From NCBI GenBank assembly GCA_032158295.1, contig CM063257.1, positions 15,716,332-15,780,331 on the forward strand: a DNA stretch of 64,000 bases, given 5' to 3'. This document shows, piece after piece, positions 47,126 through 57,428 of the stretch (position 1 is the stretch's first letter; the number at the start of each line of letters is the position of its first letter). This DNA is from Pycnopodia helianthoides. Lineage: Eukaryota; Echinodermata; Asteroidea; Forcipulatida; Asteriidae. A program made the position numbers and the translations under genes. The notes beneath the pieces are model-generated. The model was not told the origin of the DNA, ran no database searches, and saw only the letters and a program-made list of their open reading frames with translations.

Positions 47126-48041
47126 TCAGGCCGTGTCCGAATTGGCAGCTACAGCTACGGCTACAGCCATGGCTACGGCAACGGCTACAGCTACGGCTAT
47201 GGCTACAGCTACAGCTATGGCTACAGCTACAGCCACGGCTACAGCTACGGCTACAACTACGGCTACAGCTACGGCTACGGCTACAGCTACGGCTACAGCT
47301 ACGGCTTCAGCCACAGCTACAGCTACGGCTACAACTACGGCTACGGCTACGGCTACAGCTACGGCTACAGCTACGGCTACAGCCACGGCTACAGCTAAGG
47401 CTACAGCTACGGCTACGGCTACAGCCACGGCTACAGCTATGGCTACAACTACGGCTACGGCTACAGCTACGGCTACAGCTACGGCTTCAGCTGTGGCTAC
47501 AACTACGGCTACGGCTACAGCTACGGCTACAGCTACGGCTTCAGCTATGGCTACAGCTACGGCTACGGCTATGGCTGGATCCCCTGTCATCTTGCTTTGA
47601 AGTATAGTCACTCCCTCACCCACTCTACCGCACAGACAGCTGGGGTCCGTCGCGCTGATCTCCTATGTCCACGGTTAGTAGCTATGTTCCAGAGTCTGTC
47701 AACCTTTCTTGGTGGATCCAAGATGTCCCTGGGCGGCATCTAGATCTTGACCAACTAGGTGCCAAGAGGGTTCTGCCTCTGGACATGGTTAATGCCTTCT
47801 TTGCCAGGGTGTTGTCGTCAAGGCGGGCAACTGTGGCCGAAAAGAGCCTCTCTGCGGTGATGAACCAGGTGGTCAATTGTTGAGAGCTGGGTTCTTTGGG
47901 CGACCTCTGCATTTGTAATGTGGTCGTACTAATGGATGCCCAGTATGGTCCTTTCCTTTGGCAACGTTGCAGTATAGTACGTCCTTATTAACAGTCTTAG
48001 CAACAGTTGTAGCCGTAGCCACCAATTCGGATAGGGCCTCA
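47126..48041. mobile_element. TIR element with an expanded hexamer in its left end
   Basis: The left end GTCCGAATTGGCAGCTACAG and right end GTAGCCACCAATTCGGATAG are inverted matches. The left TIR motif GCTACAGCTACGGCTAC has expanded into the array at 47145-47575. A 73-codon open frame at 47665-47883 may be an element remnant; I do not recognise it. Confidence 0.65.
47145..47575 (+). repeat. (GGCTAC[A/G])n hexanucleotide array, about 430 bp
   Basis: About 70 hexamers alternating CTACAG, CTACGG, CCACGG, CTATGG and CTTCAG. Open in several frames (Ala-Thr or Leu-Arg-Gln repeats), which is a by-product of the period. Confidence 0.95.
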
Positions 48042-48517
48042 GAGTTGGAGGTCATCAGGGTATATTTGCCAAAAGTTATTTATTTAGATTTTTCTTCAGT
48101 TTGTACATCCGTAGTTCCTCAATAGTCTATTTGTTTGAAGTTCCTTTAGTGTATTTATTGGAGTTGGATATTTTTGAGAGGGAATTTACAAGACCCAGAA
48201 GTGATTTGTTTATTTTGTCGTCCCAACATGACCTTGAAATTTTCCATCGAGGCCGTCAATGGTCTGAGTGCGGTCCATCAAACACTATGCTTGATAGAAA
48301 CAGGGGTCAGTGTTTTGGTTAGAATGGGGGGCAGGACAAAAACTCGGCCAGCATCTTTTGTGTACAAAATCTGTTTGTAAATTGTCTGTCAATTGTCAAT
48401 GGTAGATGAAACCAAATTATGTAACTAAATTAAATGAGCAAACAAATAAGCTGAAATTAACTTGGGCAATACCTGGACATGTGATTAACACATTGAGACA
48501 AAACAATGGTCACTAAG

Positions 48518-48735
48518 AGATCGTTGCGGTAACACCATGTTAAAATCTCTTTTGAGTAGTGTTGGTTCTGAAAAGAACCGGTGGTTAACGACTCAACGTT
48601 TCGATCAGTATGCTCTGATCGTCTTCAGGAGAATGCTGGACTCTGTTGCTGGATGCTGCTTATGTATACTGCCTTGTTGGGGATTAACTGGTAGTTGGGC
48701 TTGGCTCTGTGGTGCACGAAGCCGTGAACAGGAAC
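48518..48735 (+). repeat. dispersed hairpin repeat
   Basis: GCGGTAACACCATGTTAAAA to GGGCTTGGCTCTGTGGTGCA; closest to 22470-22690. Confidence 0.75.
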
Positions 48736-49789
48736 TAGATAAGCCAGGCTTTGCTCGGTGAAGCATTTAGGCTGGGACTAAACCTAAACTGAAACCCACA
48801 GAACAATGGTTGGCAAAAAACCGCAAAGCAAACCCCATTTTATATGTAAAAAGCTTGTCAGCATGTGCTGACAACATAGCAAGAGGGCGTTGCAACCAAG
48901 CAAGTCCCTCACTGCAGAAGTTTTTGTCACAGGTAGTTTGTCCAAACGTTCAAAAGATGCCATATTTGTCCAACCCTACACCCCTCCATCCCCCCCTCCC
49001 CTCCCCACTCCCTCCGAAATTCCTTTTTTTGTATTATTAATTATTTTGTAGATTTTATTTATTAAGTATCCTTTTGTACAACTCCTGACCTCAATCTTTG
49101 TTTAGTTTCTAAATAACGCTCTAAGTAAATAATATGTAAATATACTGATTGTAACAGAAATCTTGCCAATTTTTATTACCAAAAGTTACTCTTAAAATGA
49201 GGTGTTTTTTCTCATTTTAGATTTTAAAGGTTTACTCAATTTCGACGGTATCAAAATCAATTGATGATGACAGCAGTAGTTTAAAAAAAAATCTAACAAT
49301 GTACAAATCGTCAGCTCAGGGACCCAGTTCACTTGGTTGTTCCATTTTGGGAATCAATGTCCCTGTGTGTTATACAGTGCAGTGCGCTTTTTAGGAGACA
49401 TGGCTTTTTACACGCTTACCATTTGACTCCCCAATGGTGAGCTTGGCGTCGTGTGACGTGCGTACTAGGGGTCAATAAGTTTGCTGGTGCAGTTTGTATT
49501 TTTTTATTTTATAAAAATTGCTTTTTGTATAATGTTGAGCTCTCGGAAAAGGGAGTTATTGTTTGGCAGAAATAAACAGTCATTTTCTAAGACAAATATT
49601 TATTTGTGGATTTTGATTAATTTGTTTGCAAATTTTTAACACATTTTTCATTAATCTTGTAACCTTAAGTGCTAGAGAAAGTAAACATTACTGTCCGGTT
49701 TTTAAGGAAACATTTAAATTGTTTTTCACAGAGTGTGTGAGTCTCGACCATTCTTGGAAACATTGCTTTTAAAACATGTGATGGAAATT

Positions 49790-50030
49790 GGTCCAGTGCA
49801 TCGGACTCAAGCTCTGGTGTTTCTGATCTGTTCCTTGCTCTATATTATGTTCTGATCAACACAGTGTGGGTTCCAGTCCTGTCTTGACGCTAGTGTCCTT
49901 TAGCAAGACACTTAACCATTATTGCTGCGTCCTTCGGATGGGGCAGAAAGGCGTTGGTCCCGTGTGTTGTGTACTGTACCTAAAAGAACCCAGTGCACTT
50001 ATCGAAAAGAGAAGGGGTTCGCCCAAGATT
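49790..50030 (+). mobile_element. SINE 5' part, truncated at the minisatellite
   Basis: GGACTCAAGCTCTGGTGTTT, CGGATGGGGCAGAAAGGCGT and CCCAGTGCACTTATCGAAAA. The tail is replaced by the array. Confidence 0.65.
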
Positions 50031-50054
50031 TTCTTGCATGGTTGGCTGCAAGTT

Positions 50055-53000
50055 AGGCTAAAATCAGAGAAAATCACAAGGGGTAAGCCTTTGCATTTTT
50101 TATGAAATTTGGCTAAAATCAGAGAAAATTACAAGGATAAGCCTTGCATTTTTTAAAATTGGCTAAAATCAGAGAAAATCACAAGGGGTAAGCCTTGCAT
50201 TTTTTGAAATGAAAAATAAAGGCTATGAAAATCTAAAAAGAGAAAATCACAAGGGGTAAGCCTTGCATTTTGTTAAAATTAGGCTCAAATCTGAGAAAAT
50301 CACAAGGGGTAAGCCTTGCATTTTTGATGAAATAGGCTAAAATCTGAGAAAATCACAAGGGGTAAGCCTTGCATTTTTGTAAAATTGGGCTAAAATCTGA
50401 GAAAATCACAGGGGTAAGCCTTGCATTTTTGATGAAGTATGCTAAAATCATGAGAAAATCACAAGGGTTAAGCCTTGCATTTTTGTTAAAATTGGCTAAA
50501 ATCAGAGAAAATCACAAGGGGTAAGCCTTGCTTTTTGATGAAATGGCTAAAAATCAGAAAAATCACAAGGGGTAAGCCTGCATTTTTGATGAAATTGGCT
50601 AAAATCAGAGAAAATCACAAGGGATAAGCCTTGCATTTTTGATAAAAGTTTGCTAAAATCAGAGAAAATCACAAGGGGTAAGCCTTGCATTTTTGTTAAA
50701 ATTGGCTAAAATCAGAGAAAATCACAAGGGGTAAGCCTTGCATTTTTGATGAAATTTTGGCTAAAATCAGAGAAAATCACAAGGGGTAAGCCTTGCATTT
50801 TGGTTAAAATTGGCTCAAATCTGAGAAAATCACAAGGGTAAGCCTTGCATTTTTTGTGCTAAACAGGTATTTTGATGAAATTGCTAAAATCTGAGAAATC
50901 ACAAGGGTAAGCCTTGCATTTTTGATGAAATTTTGGCTAAAATCAGAGAAAATCACAAGGGTAAGCCTTGCATTTTTTTGAAAATTAGGCTCAAATCTGA
51001 GAAAATCACAAGGGTAAGCCTTGCATTTTTGTGTAAAATTGGCTAAAATCAGAGAAAATCACAAGGGGTAAGCCTTGCATTTTTTTAAATTTGGCTAAAA
51101 TCAGAGAAAATCACAAGGATAAGCCTTGCATTTTTGATGAAATTTTGCTAAAATCAGAGAAAATCACAAGGGGTAAGCCTTGCATTTTTGTTAAAATTAG
51201 GCTCAAATCTGAGAAAATCACAGGGGGTAAGCCTTGCATTTTTTATGAAATAAGGCTAAAATCAGAAAATCACAAGGGGTAAGCCTTGCATTTTTAATGA
51301 AATAAGGCTAAAAATCAGAAAATCACAAGGGGTAAGCCTTGCTTTTTTGATGAAATTGGGCTAAAATCAGAGAAACTCACAAGGGGTAAGCCTTGCATTT
51401 TTAATGAAATTGGGCTAAAATCTGAGAAAATCACAAGGGGTAAGCCTTGCATTTTTTATGAAATTGGGCTCAAATCTGAGAAAATCACAAGGGGTAAGCC
51501 TTGCATTTTTGTTAAAATTGGGCTCAAATCTGAGAAAATCACAAGGTTTGTGATTTTAGCCTTATTTCATAAAAAATGCAAGGCTTACCCCTTGTGATTT
51601 TCTCAGATTTGAGCCCAATTTTAACAAAAATGCAAGGCTTACCCCTTGTGATTTTCTCAGATTTGAGCCCAATTTCATCAAAAATTTCATAAAAAATGCT
51701 TTTTTGATGAAATTGGGCTAAAATCAATTTCATTAAGCCTTGCATTTTTTATGAAATAAGGCTAAAATCAGAAAATCACAAGGGGTAAGCCTTGCATTTT
51801 TAATGAAATAAGGCTAAAAATCAGAAAATCACAAGGGGTAAGCCTTGCATTTTTTATGAAATAGGGCTAAAATCAGAGAAAATCACAAGGGATAAGCCTT
51901 GCATTTTTAATGAAATAAGGCTAAAAATCAGAAAATCACAAGGGTAAGCCTTGCATTTTTGATGAAATTTTGCTAAAATCAGAGAAAATCACAAGGGGTA
52001 AGCCTTGCATTTTGGTTAAAATTAGGCTCAAATCTGAGAAAATCACAAGGGTTAAGCCTTGCATTTTTGATGAAATTGGGCTAAAATCAAGAAAATCACA
52101 AGGGGTAAGCCTTGCATTTTTTATGAAATAAGGCTCAAATCTGAGAAAATCACAAGGGTTAAGCCTTGCATTTTTGTTAAAATTTGGCTAAAATCAGAGA
52201 AAATCACAAGGGGTAAGCCTTGCATTTTTGATGAAATTGGGCTCAAATCTGAGAAAATCACAAGGGGTAAGCCTTGCATTTTTGTTAAAATTGGGCTCAA
52301 ATCTGAGAAAATCACAAGGGGTAAGCCTTGCATTTTTTATGAAATAAGGCTAAAATCAGAAAATCACAAGGGGTAAGCCTTGCATTTTTAATGAAATAAG
52401 GCTAAAAATCAGAAAATCACAAGGGGTAAGCCTTGCATTTTTTATGAAATAAGGCTAAAATCAGAAAATCACAAGGGGTAAGCCTTGCATTTTTAATGAA
52501 ATAAGGCTAAAAATCAGAAAATCACAAGGGGTAAGCCTTGCATTTTTTATGAAATAGGGCTAAAATCAGAGAAACTCACAAGGGATAAGCCTTGCATTTT
52601 TATTAAAATGGGCTCAAATTTGAGAAAACTCACAAGGGGTAAGCCTTGCTTTTTTGATGAAATTGGGCTAAAATCTGAGAAACTCACAAGGGGTAAGCCT
52701 TGCATTTTTAATGAAATTGGGCTAAAATCTGAGAAAATCACAAGGGGTAAGCCTTGCATTTTTTATGAAATTGGGCTCAAATCTGAGAAAATCACAAGGG
52801 GTAAGCCTTGCATTTTTGTTAAAATTGGGCTCAAATCTGAGAAAATCACAAGGGGTAAGCCTTGCATTTTTTATGAAATAAGGCTAAAATCAGAAAATCA
52901 CAAGGGGTAAGCCTTGCATTTTTAATGAAAAGGCTAAAAATCAGAAAATCACAAGGGGTAAGCCTTGCATTTTTTATGAAATAGGGCTAAAATCAGAGAA

Positions 53001-53880
53001 AATCACAAGGGATAAGCCTTGCATTTTTATTAAAATTGGGCTCAAATTTGAGAAACTCACAAGGGGTAAGCCTTGCATTTTTAATGAAATTGGGCTCAAA
53101 TCTGAGAAAATCACAAGGGGTAAGCCTTGCATTTTTATTAAAATTGGGCTCAAATTTGAGAAACTCACAAGGGGTAAGCCTTGCATTTTTAATGAAATTG
53201 GGCTCAAATCTGAGAAAATCACAAGGGGTAAGCCTTGCATTTTTAATGAAATTGGGCTAAAATCTGAGAAAATCACAAGGGGTAAGCCTTGCATTTTTAA
53301 TGAAATAAGGCTAAAAATCAGAAAATCACAAGGGGTAAGCCTTGCATTTTTTATGAAATAGGGCTAAAATCAGAGAAACTCACAAGGGATAAGCCTTGCA
53401 TTTTTATTAAAATTGGGCTCAAATTTGAGAAACTCACAAGGGGTAAGCCTTGCTTTTTTGATGAAATTGGGCTAAAATCAGAGAAACTCACAAGGGGTAA
53501 GCCTTGCATTTTTAATGAAATTGGGCTAAAATCTGAGAAAATCACAAGGGGTAAGCCTTGCATTTTTTATGAAATTGGGCTCAAATCTGAGAAAATCACA
53601 AGGGGTAAGCCTTGCATTTTTGTAAAATTGGGCTCAAATCTGAGAAAATCACAAGGGGTAAGCCTTGCATTTTTTATGAAATAAGGCTAAAATCAGAAAA
53701 TCACAAGGGGTAAGCCTTGCATTTTTAATGAAATAAGGCTAAAAATCAGAAAATCACAAGGGGTAAGCCTTGCATTTTTTATGAAATAGGGCTAAAATCA
53801 GAGAAAATCACAAGGGATAAGCCTTGCATTTTTGATGAATATAGCTACAATCAGAGAAAATCACCAACCTTGCATTTTTG
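50055..53880 (+). repeat. 3.8-kb minisatellite, about 53-bp unit, roughly 70 copies
   Basis: The unit core is GAGAAAATCACAAGGGGTAA, then GCCTTGCATTTTTNATGAAA and TTGGGCTAAAATCA. Higher-order groups (GATGAAA / GTTAAAA / TTATGAAA variants) recur, mainly after 51700. The block at about 51547-51685 is inverted. The array yields repetitive KSEKITRGKPCIF-like frames on both strands, judged non-coding. Confidence 0.95.
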
Positions 53881-54164
53881 TCAAAATTGGTCTTCTGTGT
53901 TCCGACACTTGAGTTTAAATTGACAGTGTTTCTGCTTAAGGTTTGAAGATTTTTTTCAAACTTATCCCTTTTTAATTTAAGTTCCAGTTCATAAGTTTTT
54001 TATACCGTTTGTATTTTGTTATATAATTGACGTCCGTGTATTTTTGATAAGGCTAATTGTTGGCTGAATGCAGTGTTTACTGTCAATAATAAAATGTCAA
54101 GAATCAATATTGTTGTTTTTTTTCTCTTTTTGAGTTCTAATAGAAGTTGAATTTGCATCAGAGT

Positions 54165-54440
54165 TCTGTGGAAAAAAATCCCACAGGCATATTACTCGGG
54201 TGGGATTCGAACCCACGACCTTTGCTATTCAAGAGCAGATGTTTTACCAACTAGACCACCCAGATTGCCCGGTAGCTAGAGGCAGTTTGAATACTCTATT
54301 GTAGCAGCTGGTACCGCAACAATTTATCTAAAATGGCAAAGGTCGTGGGTTCAAATCCCAACCAAGTAACATGCCTGGTTTTTTTTCACAGGACTCTGGA
54401 AAAGTACTAAAAAGAGTATACTGAACTTTTCACAAATGGG
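54165..54440. mobile_element. SINE2 inverted pair
   Basis: A minus-strand head (CGGGTGGGATTCGAACCCAC) at 54165-54300, then a plus-strand fragment (GGTCGTGGGTTCAAATCCCA) at 54330-54440. Confidence 0.7.
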
Positions 54441-54986
54441 AGTTAGGGTCAAACTGAATAATAAATTGTAGTTCTGTTACCTACAAAAGAAATGCCATTA
54501 AAAAAGTTGAAAAACAGTCACCGTTTCCAAAAATATAAACAAAACTCTGGGTTGAGGTATTAGTAATTAAACATGGCATCATACCTCTTCAATTTAGAGC
54601 AAACAAATTTCGGACAAAACCTGAGGAAAAACTATGCAAGGCTTACTCCTACAATCGGTCTCAAACAAACACAAACAAAGCTGAATTTTAGTGCACGGTT
54701 TAAGGTTTAATTTTATTTACCAAAAATCATTGAAACTTTCACAACTACTTATTTAATAATTAAAAATCACTTGTGAATGTGATTTGTAAAATACAAGTAC
54801 AATGTGTACAGCTATGATGTTTGGTTGCCACACTTCAGTCATGTAATATAATAGCGAAATTGAAAAGTCCATTATTTTTAACCGAAAATAACTTGATGGC
54901 TGTGTGGCGGTAAATGCCTTTGACCTTTGACACCTCGATAAGGGCCTTCTGGTAAACTGGCCAGCAAAAAGGACGAAAGGCTGGAC

Positions 54987-55242
54987 CTAGACTTGTGGAC
55001 AAGTCGTTAAGTGTTTGTCGCGGTGATAGAGTTCCGACTCTCTCCGCGACTCTCGCGACACTGCCGAGGTTCTCGCGCGACTGCTAGCCTCCGCGAGACT
55101 ACTGCTCTAGTCCCGAGAGTGTAGTCTAGTCCTGAGAGCAGTAGCCTCGTGTGGAGCAGCAGTCTCGCAAGATAGTTGCGACAGAGCCATTTCGCTATCA
55201 CCGTGTCAGACATTTAAAGACTTGTCCACAAGTCTAGGCTGG
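54987..55242. mobile_element. MITE with long TIRs and a CG-rich palindromic core
   Basis: CTAGACTTGTGGACAAGTCG and GCGGTGATAG at the left are matched in inverse by CTATCACCG and GACTTGTCCACAAGTCTAG at the right. The core repeats CTCGCGA and GACTGCT/AGCAGT motifs and can fold almost throughout. Confidence 0.8.
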
Positions 55243-55264
55243 ACCTGCTGGACATGTAAAGTAC

Positions 55265-55337
55265 ATGTGTAAGTTATGTGCAAGTCTGTCATTATTTATA
55301 TTTTCAATCTTACCAATGTTGTACACACCCTTTAAAC
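55265..55337. mobile_element. TTAA MITE family E, right-end fragment
   Basis: CTTACCAATGTTGTACACAC followed by CCTTTAA. Confidence 0.6.
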
Positions 55338-55442
55338 AATAGTACACATGAATTGCTCACAACATTTTTGGTGGGCACACTTTCATTACGTTGTCCTGCC
55401 AGGCACACAACGAGAAGGTTTATTGCCTGCCAATATGACATT

Positions 55443-55443
55443 C

Positions 55444-55516
<73 letters not shown>
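55443..55516 (+). repeat. (CAAT)n microsatellite
   Basis: About 18 uninterrupted CAAT units; open as SINQ repeats, not coding. Confidence 0.95.
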
Positions 55517-55517
<1 letters not shown>

Positions 55518-56271
55518 CCTACAATTTACAAGGCGCCAATCGAACACTTGTTGCTCATAGAGCCATACAATAAGCTCTCAAAAAAAGGGTACAATTTAAG
55601 TGAAGTTTTGAAGATGGCTGAGGGAGGCTGTTCAGTGTTCTCATGAAAATGATTCCACATCCAGTGATAGAAAAAGGTAGAAACCCCCAACTGTTTTTGC
55701 TTCATGGAGTTCGAAGGACTGAAGTTCGTGAGAAGGAGCGCAAACTCCGAGCAGGTTCTTTGTTGGACAACATGTCTGAGAAATGTTGAAGCCAAGGCAA
55801 ATAGGCACTGAAACACAAACAGCCAGATCTGAAACTGAATTCGTGACTCTACAGATAGTCGGCGTCCAATGTATAGGAACTTTTCAAAAAAAAAAAACGT
55901 ACATTTATTTGGGTGTGAAATATTAGTACATCACAAATATTGGCACCTCAGGAAACTGACCTTTAAGCTTTTTGTGATTCTGTAACGTTATTAACCTCAA
56001 ATAGTTTTGATCTCACGCATCAACTTCAAACATTTTGAGTTTTTTCTCCTTTTCAAATCTTTAATTACAAACAGACGTGTGTTAAAACATGATTACCTCA
56101 AAAAATACTCAAAGTAAAAGCGCCGATTTTAGTTTTAACTAAATAGAGCGTGTTTAAATAACTATTGTTATCACTATCTTGGGAAAACAAAACAAAAGTA
56201 AAAAACTCAAGCTGCATTTTTTTGTTTTATAAACAGAAAGTACGTGAAATTGATAGAAAACAAAGGATGCC

Positions 56272-56480
56272 ACTTGTGAATATTGTCGCACCAGTGCAAA
56301 AACGTTGTATCTCGATTTTTCTCGTTAATCTCCGACGAAAATGCTCCACATACAAAAGCATCGTAGTTCGGCTCATACTTGTTTTGTGTGTGCATCCAGG
56401 ATATTTTTAGCAAGATACGTTTTGACAATTCAAACGCGTATTTTGTAAGTGCTATTGTAGATACGATGTTTTTTGCACTT
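56272..56480. repeat. dispersed repeat, also at 57080-57290
   Basis: ATCTCGATTTT..., CGAAAATGCTCC, TACTTGTT-TGTGTGT and AGATACG-TTTTGACAA are shared with the block directly downstream of the SUPT5H stop. Confidence 0.6.
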
Positions 56481-56583
56481 ACACAGCAATAAAATCTTGA
56501 AAAATTGACCACAAAAACATCACTTTTGTAACATCAATGACCTTGAAATCTAGATGTTTAGTACAATTCCAGAAAAAATGTCC

Positions 56584-56832
56584 AAGGCCGGAAATCCATC
56601 GTGTGTTGCGTGAAATGTGTAGTGCACAATCCTTTGAACACGCCAAGAAATACACATTGATTTGACCGATAACCCAGTACGCAACACGGATACATGGAAT
56701 TATGTGAGTTGCTTGGCGTGTATTTCCATTTTCAGGCATCGCGCACAACACATCACGCACTTCACATCACGCACTTCACCTCACGGACTACACACCTCAC
56801 TACACATGACGAAAACATGGATTTCCGGCCTT
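56584..56832. mobile_element. MITE with AAGGCCGGAAATCCAT ends
   Basis: AAGGCCGGAAATCCATCGTG and ACATGGATTTCCGGCCTT are inverted. It contains CATCACGCACTTCA direct repeats. Confidence 0.75.
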
Positions 56833-56979
56833 CACCCAGCAAACCAAAAACCTGTTTTCCCAAACCTTGAGCAAGTTGATGCTGTGGTCATTTAGTTTTG
56901 AGATTCAATCCATGAAACCTGATTAATTGTGACGAGTTCACTAAATCCAGAAACAATTGTTGCACCACCTTGCACCCAC

Positions 56980-57125
56980 AATGTGCAAAAACCTTGTATC
57001 TCAATTTTGCAAAAACCTTGTACCATCAATTTTGCAAAAATGTCGTATCTCAAGTTTGCAAAAACATATCTTGACTTTGCAAAAACACTGTATCTTGATT
57101 TTGCAAAAACATTGTATCTCGTACG
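56980..57125 (+). repeat. about 26-bp tandem repeat in the SUPT5H 3' flank
   Basis: Six units of TTTTGCAAAAACCTTGTATC-TCAA type. Confidence 0.75.
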
Positions 57126-57272
57126 AAAATGCTCCGTGCAAAACCGTCATATCTCGGCATGTACTTGTTCTGTGTGTACATCTGGGCTATTTTAAGCGAG
57201 ATACGACATTTTGACAACTTTAAACTCGCACGTATCGTACGTGCTATTTTAGGAGATACTACGATCAATTGT

Positions 57273-57428
57273 TTATTCTTTGTGCAGTTTAGCGAGCGAC
57301 AAAAGAGAGAGAATCTTGAAGTCGGATGATTGGCCCATCCCAGCATCCATCTTGACGATTCCGTCGTCTCCGTCAATGCTGATCAAAACTCCTGTATGGT
57401 CTCGATTCTCACCATCGATCACTTTCAC
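57273..57428 (-). CDS. SUPT5H: SUPT5H last exon and stop codon
   Basis: Acceptor TATCGACAG. It encodes [28 protein letters not shown] and the end [14 protein letters not shown], then TAA (57275-57273). A dispersed repeat lies directly after the stop, in the 3' flank. Confidence 0.95.
   Translation of the reverse strand: MKVIDGENRDHTGVLISIDGDDGIVKMDAGMGQSSDFKILSLLSLAKLHKE

Larger units (their letters stand above)
45811..57272. other. convergent intergenic region between THSD7-like and SUPT5H
   Basis: It holds both 3' flanks plus a TIR element with a hexamer array, a dispersed hairpin repeat, SINE pieces, the 3.8-kb minisatellite, a CG-rich palindromic MITE, a CAAT microsatellite and a 26-bp array. 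Open frames here are repeat-derived. Confidence 0.7.

Noticed and set aside
47068..47623. Long Ala-Thr, Ala-Val and Leu-Arg-Gln frames
   Set aside because: A hexamer array stays open in several frames by arithmetic; not a gene.
47665..47883. Possible small gene (HLDLDQLGAKRVLPLDMVNA...)
   Set aside because: It sits inside the TIR element and matches no family I recognise. It could be a transposase scrap; kept only as a note on the element.
51091..53563. Open frames with repeated KSEKITRGKPCIF or MQGLPLVIFSDFSPIS
   Set aside because: They are on both strands, follow the 53-bp array and are broken by indel variants; no start context or homologue recognised.
50055..53880. CRISPR-like regular repeats
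   Set aside because: Units are contiguous without unique spacers, vary along their whole length, and lie in animal intergenic DNA; it is a minisatellite.
55278..55646. SINQ-repeat frame
   Set aside because: Arises from the CAAT microsatellite and a MITE end.
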